In this document: one piece after another, positions 17,795-25,756 of the stretch
Numbering within the stretch: the first letter of the stretch is position 1
How the letters are laid out: each line of letters opens with the position of its first letter
Assembly: GCF_009827545.1 (NCBI RefSeq)
Contig: NZ_WTYS01000001.1
Coordinates: 1,575,772-1,639,771 of the forward strand
Direction: 5' to 3'
DNA: 64,000 nt
Source of the DNA: Pontixanthobacter gangjinensis
GTDB taxonomy: Bacteria > Pseudomonadota > Alphaproteobacteria > Sphingomonadales > Sphingomonadaceae
Made by a program: the position numbers and the translations under genes
The notes under the pieces: generated by a model
Told to the model about the DNA's origin: nothing
Database searches by the model: none
Seen by the model: the letters and a program-made list of their open reading frames with translations, nothing else

Positions 17795-19510
17795 ATGTCC
17801 GATACGGTCGCAGAAGAATCCACTGGTAAGAAGCCAGGGTGGCGCAAGGTCTTAACCTCGCTCAGCCAGCCCAAAACCGGTTATATGTTGCTGTTCGGAT
17901 TTGCTGCCGGACTCCCTTATGCCTTGCTGCTGGGCACGCTTTATGCGTGGCTTTCCGATGCCAAGGTCGATCTGGAAACGATGGGTGTATTTTCGCTGAT
18001 CGGGCTTTCCTATGCGTTCAAATTCCTTTGGTCCCCCGCGCTTGACCGGATTGATCTGCCGCTGCTGAGACGACTCGGCAAGCGTAAGCAATGGATTGTG
18101 ACTGCGCAGATTTTCCTAGGGATTGCGCTGGTTACCTTGTCGATGCTCAATCCTGTAACGGCGCTGGGCTGGTTTTCGCTGCTGGCGGGTATCGGCGCAT
18201 TTATGAGCGCGACGCAGGACGTGGTAATTGATGCATGGCGGGTTGATGTCGCGGATGATGTCGCGACAATCGATATTCTTTCTACCGTCTATCAAATGGG
18301 TTACCGGCTGGCGGCTCTCGCTGGCGGCGCATTGGCATTAATTCTGGCCGAGCGAATCGGTTGGCCGCAAGTCTATCTGCTGATGGGCGGGATTCTGCTG
18401 GTGGTTGGTATTCTGGGTCTGTGGGCACCCGATGCTGATGCGAAGGCTTCTGAAGTTCTCGACGCGGATGATGAGCACGGCCTTCGCCAAGCAGGTCAAT
18501 TGCAACCCAAGATACGCGGATTGGCTCTGCTCGCGGTTGGCGCATTGTGGGGCTGGGCGCTGATTATTGTCGGCGTGTTTATGGTTCAGTCTTTGGGTAG
18601 CAACCCTGAATTGCGGCCAGATTCAGTCCAGTTTATCACGACCATGGGGCCGCTAATTGTCATTGCGACTGTTGTGGTTCCAGCCTTTATCGCGGCGCTG
18701 TTGGTAAAGCTGGAGCGCAGCGGTTCTTACAAGCTTGAGCAAGCGCAGCCTTCACGCACTGTCGGCGACCGCGCTCTTGACCATTTATACCGCGCATTAG
18801 TGCTGCCGCTGACTGAATTCGTCGGACGCATGGGGTGGTCACTAGTGCTGGTTCTGGCTCTGGTGCTGACTTACCGGATTACCGATTCCGTATGGGGCAC
18901 TTTTGCTTACCCGTTTTATCTGGGCGAACTGCAATATACCAAGGACGAGGTCGCTTTTGCGTCCAAGTTCTTCGGGGTTGGTGCGGTGGTGCTTGGGCTT
19001 GCGCTCGGTGGCTATTTGCTGACCGTATTGGGGCGAATGATGACCTTGCTGCTCGGCGCGATTTTGGCGGCGCTGACCAATCTGCTCTACGCCGATTTGT
19101 CGATTGGCGGATATGGTCTGGCTGCAGCCAGTCGCTTTTCCGGTTTCACGTGGCTGGCTGAGACTTTGGGCGGTGACGAGCGAATGTCGAAATTGCTGCT
19201 CGCCATCGGGTTGGAGAATCTGGCAATCGGTATCGCAGGCGCGGCATTTGTCGCCTGGATGTCCTCAATTGTGGCCAAGGGCTACAGCGCGGTGCAATAT
19301 GCGCTGTTGTCTTCCTTAACGATGTTGGTTGGCACTTTGGGGCGCGGCGCGCTCGGCCAAATGATCGAGGAGCGCGGATATTATGACGTGTTCATCTTGA
19401 CGACCCTGATTGGCGGTATCGCAGTGGTGCTGGTCATATTCGAATGGATACGAATCAGCCGGAAAGGCAAGGATTCGGGGATAGACGAGACCGCGCTCAA
19501 AAATGCCTGA
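17795..19510 (+). CDS. ampG: MFS transporter, AmpG (PAT) family
   Basis: A 571-residue multi-span inner-membrane permease of the peptide-acetyl-CoA-transporter / AmpG family, which imports anhydromuropeptides for cell-wall recycling. It shows the AmpG-type first helices (TGYMLLFGFAAGLPYALLLG), SYAFKFLWSPALDRIDLPLL, and SATQDVVIDAWRVDV, the signature of the group. It is longer than E. coli AmpG by a loop near residues 210-245. In bacteria with AmpC/AmpR, AmpG activity affects beta-lactamase induction, but no ampR or ampC is in this window. The next small gene overlaps its end by 8 nt. Confidence 0.85.
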   Translation: MSDTVAEESTGKKPGWRKVLTSLSQPKTGYMLLFGFAAGLPYALLLGTLYAWLSDAKVDLETMGVFSLIGLSYAFKFLWSPALDRIDLPLLRRLGKRKQWIVTAQIFLGIALVTLSMLNPVTALGWFSLLAGIGAFMSATQDVVIDAWRVDVADDVATIDILSTVYQMGYRLAALAGGALALILAERIGWPQVYLLMGGILLVVGILGLWAPDADAKASEVLDADDEHGLRQAGQLQPKIRGLALLAVGALWGWALIIVGVFMVQSLGSNPELRPDSVQFITTMGPLIVIATVVVPAFIAALLVKLERSGSYKLEQAQPSRTVGDRALDHLYRALVLPLTEFVGRMGWSLVLVLALVLTYRITDSVWGTFAYPFYLGELQYTKDEVAFASKFFGVGAVVLGLALGGYLLTVLGRMMTLLLGAILAALTNLLYADLSIGGYGLAAASRFSGFTWLAETLGGDERMSKLLLAIGLENLAIGIAGAAFVAWMSSIVAKGYSAVQYALLSSLTMLVGTLGRGALGQMIEERGYYDVFILTTLIGGIAVVLVIFEWIRISRKGKDSGIDETALKNA

Positions 19511-19763
19511 GATTGAGACAATCCTGCTCGTGCTGGTCGTTATTGCGGCGCTGCTCGGCGGTATGTTTTCACGGGCTAGTCAGGGCTTGGTCGCCGTATT
19601 GGCCGCGTTCGGTTATTTTATCGCGGCGTTTTTTCTGTTCGATAAGAGCGACCCGCTGTGGTTCGTAACGCTGATGATGGGTTTTGCGCTGTCAGCGGTG
19701 CTAGCGATGGCAGGGGCGTTTGCGGGACGCGTGCTGTCGAAATTGCTGCCCCCGAGGGCTTGA
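19503..19763 (+). CDS. Small membrane protein of unknown function
   Basis: 86 residues with two or three hydrophobic spans (ETILLVLVVIAALLGGMF, LVAVLAAFGYFIAAFFLF and WFVTLMMGFALSAVLAMAGA). It starts inside the last codons of the AmpG-type gene (8-nt overlap), so it is probably translated from the same transcript. It ends 14 nt before the convergent folC stop. I do not recognise a family. Confidence 0.7.
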   Translation: MPEIETILLVLVVIAALLGGMFSRASQGLVAVLAAFGYFIAAFFLFDKSDPLWFVTLMMGFALSAVLAMAGAFAGRVLSKLLPPRA

Positions 19764-19777
19764 GCCAGTCCGGCCCG

Positions 19778-21064
19778 TTAATCGGGCAATTCGTCATTGA
19801 GACGCAAAACATCTCCGGCCAGATATAGCGATCCGGCGATCAGCACAGGTAAGCCGTCATCGGGCAAAGCGGCGAGGGCGCTGCCGATAGAGGGCGCGGA
19901 CCGGGCATTTTCGCCATAGGCGGCTGCGGGTAGCACATTGTGAGTGCTGATCGGCACCGCAGTCAGGCTTTCGATGTTCGTTCGCAGCGGTCCGACAATT
20001 GCACCGGGATCTTTGCCTTCGATCATACCGAGAATGAGATGCAGCCTTTGCCCGGCGAAATGTTTTGCCAAGGCCTCGCCCGCGCTGGGATTGTGCCCTC
20101 CATCGAGCCAGATTTCACGGCTGTCCGTCAGCGGGCCGCGCGAAAGTCTCTGCAACCGTGCGGACCATCGGACATTGCGAAGCCCTTGTCTTACGGCATC
20201 GGTAGACGGCAGCATGCCAGCAATCTCAAGCATGGCGATAGCCAAGCCCGCATTTGACCGCTGATGATCGCCTGGTAACGAAGGTTCGGGCAAGCCATCC
20301 ATCGACCTGTGTGCGCTGTGATAGGCAAAGCCATCTCCCGAGCTGGAAACAGCCCAGCCGCCGAAATGCAACGCGCCGACTTTTTCCGCTTGCGCGGCAA
20401 TGACAGCCTCTATTTCATCAGCGTGAGGAAGCGCGGCATAGCCCGTGCCTGACTTAAGGATGCCCGCTTTTTCGAAGGCGATACGCTGCAATGGCGCCTT
20501 TGGAACATCATCCTCAGGCGTGAGCAGAAAGCGTTCGTGGTCAATGCCCAGTGCCGCAATCCCGCACGCAGCGACGGCTTCGGGCTTCAGCACATTGGTC
20601 GCATCAAAGCGCCCGCCAAGGCCTACTTCCACGATGCAAGCATCGGCTGGAGCGCGTGAAAAGGCGAGGAACGCTGCGGCGATCGTGACTTCGAAGAAGC
20701 TAGGATCGAGACCGACCGCAGCATCCAGAACTTCTTCCAGCAACGGCGCAAGCTCTTTGTCTTCGATCAGCTTGCCGGCAATGCGAATGCGTTCGTTATA
20801 ACGCACCAGATGCGGGCTGGTTGTGGCATGGACGATCTTGCCATCGGCCTCCAATATCGCGCGCAGGAAAGCGCAGGTGGAACCCTTGCCGTTGGTTCCG
20901 GCCACGTGGAAAACGGGTGGTAGCTTATCCTGCGGATCGCCTAGCTGATCCAGCAAATCGCGAATGGTTTGAAGCCCCATGCGGCCTTGAGGCAAGGACA
21001 ATTGCGCCAGCCTGTCCAATTGCGCCTGAACCGCCGGATCGTCAGATCTACCGAAGTCTTTCAT
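19778..21064 (-). CDS. folC: Bifunctional dihydrofolate / folylpolyglutamate synthase
   Basis: Adds glutamate to dihydropteroate and then to folates. 428 residues. Mur-ligase-like ATP-binding loop VAGTNGKGSTCAFLRAIL near residue 53, SPHLVRYNERIRI, VEVGLGGRFDATNV and GIDHERFL are all FolC signatures. The C-terminal domain contains WLDGGHNPSAGEALA. It is the last gene of the trpB-trpA-accD-folC block, a common alphaproteobacterial arrangement. Confidence 0.94.
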   Translation of the reverse strand: MKDFGRSDDPAVQAQLDRLAQLSLPQGRMGLQTIRDLLDQLGDPQDKLPPVFHVAGTNGKGSTCAFLRAILEADGKIVHATTSPHLVRYNERIRIAGKLIEDKELAPLLEEVLDAAVGLDPSFFEVTIAAAFLAFSRAPADACIVEVGLGGRFDATNVLKPEAVAACGIAALGIDHERFLLTPEDDVPKAPLQRIAFEKAGILKSGTGYAALPHADEIEAVIAAQAEKVGALHFGGWAVSSSGDGFAYHSAHRSMDGLPEPSLPGDHQRSNAGLAIAMLEIAGMLPSTDAVRQGLRNVRWSARLQRLSRGPLTDSREIWLDGGHNPSAGEALAKHFAGQRLHLILGMIEGKDPGAIVGPLRTNIESLTAVPISTHNVLPAAAYGENARSAPSIGSALAALPDDGLPVLIAGSLYLAGDVLRLNDELPD

Positions 21065-21090
21065 GTCCCAATCGCGGGAGGAGGGCAGCT

Positions 21091-21951
21091 CTACGCCGCC
21101 TCCGTATCCTTCGCCGCGCCCTGCAGGTAATCAAGTAAGCTCGCTAGCGTCCCGCGCAATTTGTGCCGGTGGACGACCATATCGACCATCCCGTGCTTAC
21201 GCAGATATTCGGCGCGCTGGAATCCCTCGGGCAATTTCTCGCGAATCGTGTCCTGGATTACGCGCTGCCCGGCAAAACCGATCAGAGCGCCCGGTTCGGC
21301 AATCTGGATGTCGCCCAGCATCGCATAGCTGGCGGTGACGCCGCCAGTGGTCGGATCGGTCAGCACGACGATATATGGCAGGCCAGCCTCTTTCAGGCGG
21401 CGGGTCATCACCGTGGCCTTTGGCATTTGCATCAGGCTGAGGATGCCCTCCTGCATCCGTGCGCCGCCAGCAGCGGTCACCACGATATAGGCGCATTTAC
21501 GGGTCAGCGCGCGTTCGGCTCCGGCGCAAAATGCGGTTCCCACGGCCATACCCATCGATCCGCCCATGAAGCCGAAATCCTGCACGCCGACGACTGCGTC
21601 ATGGCCCTCGATCTGACCCGAACCGACGCTGAATGCATCGCGGTGCGGGTTCTTTGCGCGGGCTTCCTTCAGGCGGTCGACATATTTCTTCTGGTCGCGG
21701 AATTTCAGCGGATCTTCCTTGACCTCAGGTTGTTCGAGCAGGTCGAAACTCATGTCCAGGATTTGGCTCAAACGCTCATCCGCACCGATTCGCCCATGAT
21801 GTTCGCAGCGGGGGCAAACCTGCTGGTTTTCCTCATATTCCTTGGTGAACAGCATTTCCTGACAATTGGGGCATTTGACCCACAGATTGTCATTGGTTTC
21901 ACGCTTGGATTTGAAGGGCAGCGAATTGCGGACGCGGGTAAGCCAGTTCAT
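21091..21951 (-). CDS. accD: Acetyl-CoA carboxylase carboxyltransferase subunit beta
   Basis: Transfers the carboxyl group from biotin to acetyl-CoA in the first step of fatty-acid synthesis, with AccA as partner. 286 residues. An N-terminal zinc ribbon is visible as two CxxC pairs ([10 protein letters not shown] and VCPRCEHH). The carboxyltransferase core contains [41 protein letters not shown] and [14 protein letters not shown]. It is 26 nt from folC and 24 nt from trpA on the same strand. Confidence 0.96.
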   Translation of the reverse strand: MNWLTRVRNSLPFKSKRETNDNLWVKCPNCQEMLFTKEYEENQQVCPRCEHHGRIGADERLSQILDMSFDLLEQPEVKEDPLKFRDQKKYVDRLKEARAKNPHRDAFSVGSGQIEGHDAVVGVQDFGFMGGSMGMAVGTAFCAGAERALTRKCAYIVVTAAGGARMQEGILSLMQMPKATVMTRRLKEAGLPYIVVLTDPTTGGVTASYAMLGDIQIAEPGALIGFAGQRVIQDTIREKLPEGFQRAEYLRKHGMVDMVVHRHKLRGTLASLLDYLQGAAKDTEAA

Positions 21952-21975
21952 CGTGCAGTCTTTCCTGTTTTGGCC

Positions 21976-22749
21976 TTAGCGCGCCGAATGAACGGCAGCC
22001 GCAAGAGCCGAAGTCAGTTCCTTTAGCGCAGCGGGCGCGTCTGCGCCATGCTTCTCGACCAATTCGACCAATGCAGAGCCGACCACGACCCCGTCCGCCA
22101 CCTTGGCGATTGCGGCGGCCTGTTCGGGTGTGCGCACGCCGAAACCGACCGCAATCGGCAAATCGGTGGCGGCCTTGAGCTTGGCCACGGCTTCCTCGAT
22201 CGAGGCGGTCGCGGCTTGCTGTTTACCCGTAATACCCGCGACCGAAACGTAATAGACGAAGCCGCCCGATCCCTTCAAAACTTGCGGCAGTCGCTTGGCA
22301 TCGGTGGTGGGCGTGGCAAGCCGGATCGGGGCGATACCTTTGGCACGTAGCGCGGGACCGAGCGCCGCGTCCTCTTCGGGCGGAATATCGACGCAGATAA
22401 CCCCGTCGACACCGGCGCGCGCACATTCATCGGCAAACCATTCCGGCCCGCGCCGGATCATCGGATTGGCATAGCCCATCAGGATCAGCGGAACTTGCGG
22501 GTGGCGCGCGCGAAACGCAGCGGCAATCGCGAAAATCTGCGCGGTGGTGATGCCATCGCCCAGCGCGCGGAGATTTGCCTTCTGGATCGCAGGGCCATCG
22601 GCCATCGGATCGGTGAAGGGCATGCCCAGCTCAATCACATCCGCGCCGCCCTCTACCAAAGCGTCAAGATTGGCTGCGGTGTCGCCATCACCAGCGGTGA
22701 TGAAGCAGACGAGGGCGGGTTTGGCGAAGGCGGAGGAGATGCGGGTCAT
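21976..22749 (-). CDS. trpA: Tryptophan synthase alpha subunit
   Basis: Cleaves indole-3-glycerol phosphate to indole and glyceraldehyde 3-phosphate, channelling indole to TrpB. About 257 residues from the ATG at 22749. Signatures: ALVCFITAGDGD, the catalytic glutamate in VIELGMPFTDPMADGP, the catalytic aspartate in GVDGVICVDIPPEED, YYVSVAGITG and the phosphate-binding VGFGVRTPEQ and GVVVGSALV. Its ATG overlaps the stop of the small membrane ORF upstream (ATGA), so translation is probably coupled. The frame extends to 22794 but without a better start. Confidence 0.95.
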   Translation of the reverse strand: MTRISSAFAKPALVCFITAGDGDTAANLDALVEGGADVIELGMPFTDPMADGPAIQKANLRALGDGITTAQIFAIAAAFRARHPQVPLILMGYANPMIRRGPEWFADECARAGVDGVICVDIPPEEDAALGPALRAKGIAPIRLATPTTDAKRLPQVLKGSGGFVYYVSVAGITGKQQAATASIEEAVAKLKAATDLPIAVGFGVRTPEQAAAIAKVADGVVVGSALVELVEKHGADAPAALKELTSALAAAVHSAR

Positions 22750-22985
22750 TTGCGTTTCTTTACTTTGTAATACGTGATTGCAGCAATCACGCACGCAAAA
22801 ATTAATGCGAAGAGTACGTCTGTTAAGTCAATTCGATGACCTTGTAAGGATGGCCTTGCGATGAGCGTAAAGACAAACAGAAAAATGAAAATGAGGAAGC
22901 TTTTTCGCCAAGCCCAATGACTGGCCAAAGCCTGTTTTCGGGCTGGAGCTTGTTTTTCGATTTGCGTTTGTTTTCGTTTGTTCAA
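22746..22985 (-). CDS. Small membrane ORF between trpB and trpA (TTG start)
   Basis: 79 residues: a basic N-terminus, one hydrophobic span ([16 protein letters not shown]), a short loop, a second span ([17 protein letters not shown]) and a Lys-rich tail, giving a two-helix hairpin membrane protein. The TTG start overlaps the trpB stop (TTGA) and its stop overlaps the trpA start (ATGA), so it fills the gap exactly. It looks more AT-rich than its neighbours. I do not recognise a family. It could be a true gene or a frame that carries ribosomes from trpB to trpA; the membrane-protein composition favours a gene. Confidence 0.55.
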   Translation of the reverse strand: MNKRKQTQIEKQAPARKQALASHWAWRKSFLIFIFLFVFTLIARPSLQGHRIDLTDVLFALIFACVIAAITYYKVKKRK

Positions 22986-24193
22986 ATCTCCACCCCAAGC
23001 GCCTCGGCCACGGTGAAGATGTCTTTATCCCCGCGTCCGCACAAATTTGCCAAGATAATCGCATCGTCGGGCATGGTTTTCGCCACTTTTGCCACGGCCG
23101 CAATCGCGTGGCTGGGCTCCAGCGCAGGGATAATCCCCTCGGTCCGGCACAGAAGTTGGAAGCCTTCCAGCGCCTCGTTGTCCGTGACCGACGTGTATTC
23201 CACGCGGCCATTTTCTTTGAGCCATGCGTGCTCTGGTCCGATGCCGGGGTAATCGAGCCCTGCGCTGATCGAGTGGCCTTCGGTGATCTGGCCGTCTTCG
23301 TCTTGTAGCAGATAGGTCTTGTTGCCGTGGAGCACGCCGGGTGCACCGCCGGTGAGGCTTGCGGCGTGTTGATCACCGTCGAGGCCGTGCCCCGCCGCTT
23401 CCACGCCGAGCATTTTCACTTCGGGATCGTCGAGGAACGGGTGGAACAAGCCCAGCGCGTTCGATCCGCCGCCGATGCAGGCGACCAGCAGATCGGGCAG
23501 GCGGCCTGTGCGGTCCATCATCTGGACGCGGGCTTCCTTGCCGATCACACTTTGGAAATCGCGGACCATTTCCGGATAGGGATGCGGGCCGGCGGCGGTG
23601 CCAATAATGTAGAACGTGTCATGCACATTCGCGACCCAATCGCGCAGCCCTTCGTTCATCGCATCTTTTAGCGTTGCGCCGCCGCTGGTGACGGGGACGA
23701 CTTCTGCACCGAGCAGCTTCATCCGGAATACATTGGGCGACTGCCGCTTCACATCCTCTGCGCCCATGTAAATCACGCAAGGCAGTCCGAAGCGTGCGCA
23801 GACGGTGGCCGTGGCGACCCCGTGCTGACCCGCGCCGGTTTCCGCGATAATTCGCGTTTTGCCCATGCGAATCGCGAGCAGGATCTGCCCGATGCAATTG
23901 TTGATCTTGTGCGCGCCGGTGTGGTTCAGCTCGTCCCGCTTGAACCACACCTGTGCACCGCCCAACGCCTCGGTCAGCCGCTCGGCGAAATAAAGCGGGG
24001 AGGGGCGGCCAACGTAATGCTCCAGCAGATCGTCGAACTGCGCCTTGAACGCAGGGTCAGCCTGCGCGGCGCGGTATTCGCGTTCCAGATCGAGCACCAG
24101 CGGCATTAGCGTTTCAGCGACATAGCGCCCGCCATAATCGCCAAAATGGCCATTAATGTCAGGCTGCGTGCGGTAAGAATTAGGGGCGTTCAT
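22982..24193 (-). CDS. trpB: Tryptophan synthase beta subunit
   Basis: PLP enzyme that joins indole and serine to make tryptophan. About 403 residues. Signatures: [17 protein letters not shown], the PLP lysine in [29 protein letters not shown], the phosphate-binding [15 protein letters not shown], and [15 protein letters not shown] at 24193 is preferred to a GTG six nt further upstream. It is the first gene of the trpB-to-folC block. trpF, usually directly upstream, is separated here by an oppositely oriented outer-membrane gene. Confidence 0.96.
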   Translation of the reverse strand: MNAPNSYRTQPDINGHFGDYGGRYVAETLMPLVLDLEREYRAAQADPAFKAQFDDLLEHYVGRPSPLYFAERLTEALGGAQVWFKRDELNHTGAHKINNCIGQILLAIRMGKTRIIAETGAGQHGVATATVCARFGLPCVIYMGAEDVKRQSPNVFRMKLLGAEVVPVTSGGATLKDAMNEGLRDWVANVHDTFYIIGTAAGPHPYPEMVRDFQSVIGKEARVQMMDRTGRLPDLLVACIGGGSNALGLFHPFLDDPEVKMLGVEAAGHGLDGDQHAASLTGGAPGVLHGNKTYLLQDEDGQITEGHSISAGLDYPGIGPEHAWLKENGRVEYTSVTDNEALEGFQLLCRTEGIIPALEPSHAIAAVAKVAKTMPDDAIILANLCGRGDKDIFTVAEALGVEI

Positions 24194-24305
24194 ACACACC
24201 CGATTGGCAGAGCATAGCGGACCTGTCCAGCGTTCAGACCTTGCACACCATATTTACCCCAGATTAACACAATGTTGCATATTTTCAACAGTTTAGAAAA
24301 TGTAA

Positions 24306-24317
24306 CATTACGTAATG
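24306..24317. promoter_or_regulatory. 12-bp palindrome in the trpB / barrel-gene divergent region
   Basis: CATTACGTAATG is a perfect palindrome about 100 nt upstream of the barrel gene start and about 110 nt upstream of trpB. It lies in an AT-rich stretch that also has GTTG-N8-CAAC (about 24274-24289). The location between two divergent genes suits an operator, but no regulator is identified. Confidence 0.3.
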
Positions 24318-24370
24318 GCAGTCAGTTGAAATTCAGCTTTGATACCCGAAATGGATTGCCCTGCCGTTCA

Positions 24371-24386
24371 CCCCCCCCCTTTTTTT
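24371..24386 (+). repeat. C9-T7 homopolymer tract in the barrel-gene leader
   Basis: Nine C (24371-24379) followed by seven T (24380-24386), ending 29 nt before the ATG at 24416. Tracts of this kind can change length by slipped-strand mispairing. Here it would change the distance between promoter and gene rather than the reading frame. Confidence 0.7.
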
Positions 24387-24415
24387 CGAACGGCTTGAAT
24401 CGAAAGGAATTTCTT

Positions 24416-25018
24416 ATGCGTAAGATTGCATTTTCAATGGCAGCGATCGCTGCTTCCGCCATCGCCACTCCGGCGCTTGCACAGGATTCGGATAATGTAT
24501 CCGGCGCGCGCGTCGCAATCATAACCGGCATCGATGCAGTCGATATCGACGGCACCGAAGAAGGTCTGCTTTACGGCATCACCGCCGGCTATGATTTTGA
24601 TCTAGGCGGCGCAGTCGTTGGCGTGGAGGCAGAGCTTGCCGACTCGACTGTAGACGCATCAGCCAATGGTTTGCTGGTCGCGGGTGATCGGTTGGAAGTG
24701 GATGCAGAGCGCGACATCTATGTCGGCGTTCGCGTTGGCGCAGCGCTTGGCGGTGGCGGTCTTGTCTATGCCAAGGCCGGTTACACCAATGCGCGTCTGG
24801 GCACTACATATACTGACGGAGCGACTACAATCAATCTGGGTGATAATCTCGACGGTTATCGTCTGGGTTTCGGGGCGGAATTCCCACTTTCGGATTCGGT
24901 CTTTGTTCGCGGTGAATATCGCTACAGCGATTACGGAGAACTGGAAGTTGGCGGCACCCCCGTTGGTCTCGACGTATCGCGTCACCAAGGCGTGGTCGGC
25001 ATTGGCTTCAAATACTAG
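24416..25018 (+). CDS. Outer-membrane beta-barrel protein (porin-like)
   Basis: 200 residues. A clear signal peptide (MRKIAFSMAAIAASAIATPA, cleavage after LAQ) is followed by alternating polar/hydrophobic strands typical of an eight-stranded barrel: GLLYGITAGYDFD, VVGVEAELAD, DIYVGVRVGAAL, LVYAKAGYTNARL, YRLGFGAEFPLS, VFVRGEYRYSDYG and a C-terminal strand ending in GFKY. The last residue is aromatic, as BAM substrates usually have. It resembles OmpA-type barrel/porin-family opacity proteins of alphaproteobacteria. The ATG has AAAGGA upstream. It is alone on the plus strand between trpB and trpF. Confidence 0.88.
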   Translation: MRKIAFSMAAIAASAIATPALAQDSDNVSGARVAIITGIDAVDIDGTEEGLLYGITAGYDFDLGGAVVGVEAELADSTVDASANGLLVAGDRLEVDAERDIYVGVRVGAALGGGGLVYAKAGYTNARLGTTYTDGATTINLGDNLDGYRLGFGAEFPLSDSVFVRGEYRYSDYGELEVGGTPVGLDVSRHQGVVGIGFKY

Positions 25019-25064
25019 GTGACCGGAGAATACTAGGCGACCGGAAAATACTAGGCGACTGGAA
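25011..25064 (+). repeat. Three tandem 18-bp repeats spanning the barrel-gene stop codon
   Basis: Units at 25011-25028, 25029-25046 and 25047-25064, each starting AATACTAGG and differing at only a few positions. The first unit includes the Tyr codon and TAG stop of the barrel gene, so units 2 and 3 are copies of the gene end plus 9 nt of downstream DNA. Unit length is a multiple of three, so each copy repeats the in-frame TAG. Confidence 0.85.
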
Positions 25065-25076
25065 TATTGAAACGGG

Positions 25077-25106
25077 AAGGGCGGTTCTCAAGGAGCCGCC
25101 CTTTTT
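25077..25106 (+). terminator. Terminator between the barrel gene and trpF
   Basis: AAGGGCGG (25077-25084) pairs with CCGCCCTT (25096-25103), with further pairing inside. On the plus strand it is followed by T residues to 25106. It lies between convergent genes and may also slow transcription from the trpF side, where the T run is poor. Confidence 0.75.
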
Positions 25107-25123
25107 GTGCCGGTTAGCTTCTT

Positions 25124-25753
25124 CTAAGCACCCAGTGCGGTTTCGCAAAACTGCGTTATCAAATCGACGTCCTTCACTCCCGGCGCGATTTCAACCCCTG
25201 AAGACGTATCGACCAGATCAGCACCCGTTTGCGTAATGGCACCTGCGACATTTGCCGGGGTCAGGCCGCCCGCCAGCCCCCAAGGAATCTGGTGGTCAAA
25301 ACCGGTCAGAACGCTCCAGTCGAAACTGGTGCCATTCCCGCCGGGCAGGGCGGTTGCCGGGGCATCGAATAAAATCCGGTCGACTTTGCCAAGATAGCGC
25401 ACCGATTTTTCCAAAGTGGGTAAATCACGCACGCCGAGCGCCTTCCAAACTTCCAGCCCCATTTGCTTGCGCACCAATTCGCACCATTCGGGCGTTTCGC
25501 TACCGTGGAACTGGATCACATCTGGCTTTACGGCCTCAATTGCTGCCGCAGTTACATCAATTTCCGCATTCACCAGCAGCAGAACAGTCTTGGCCTTTCC
25601 GCGAGCCATAGCGCGCAAACGCGATGCATCCGCCAGACTGACATGGCGTGGGCTGGGGGCAAAATGGACAAGGCCAACATGCGTCGCTCCTGCTGCAAGC
25701 GCGGCATCCATAGTTTCGGACGTGGAAAGCCCGCAGATTTTGATGTCGGTCAT
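25124..25753 (-). CDS. trpF: Phosphoribosylanthranilate isomerase
   Basis: Converts phosphoribosylanthranilate to the carboxyphenylamino-deoxyribulose phosphate in tryptophan synthesis. 209 residues, full length. The catalytic cysteine is in TDIKICGLSTSETMDAA, followed by THVGLVHFAPSPRHVSL, VIQFHGSETPE, the catalytic-type aspartate in DRILFDAP, WGLAGGLTPANVAGAI and the phosphate-binding VDTSSGVEIAPGVKD. It starts 3 nt after the stop of the metallo-beta-lactamase gene, so it depends on the same transcript. That places trpF directly downstream of an NDM-like bla. Confidence 0.95.
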   Translation of the reverse strand: MTDIKICGLSTSETMDAALAAGATHVGLVHFAPSPRHVSLADASRLRAMARGKAKTVLLLVNAEIDVTAAAIEAVKPDVIQFHGSETPEWCELVRKQMGLEVWKALGVRDLPTLEKSVRYLGKVDRILFDAPATALPGGNGTSFDWSVLTGFDHQIPWGLAGGLTPANVAGAITQTGADLVDTSSGVEIAPGVKDVDLITQFCETALGA

Positions 25754-25756
25754 TGT

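Noticed and set aside
24194-24415. A trp leader peptide with attenuator upstream of trpB
   Set aside because: I found no short ORF with adjacent Trp codons followed by alternative hairpins on the minus strand.
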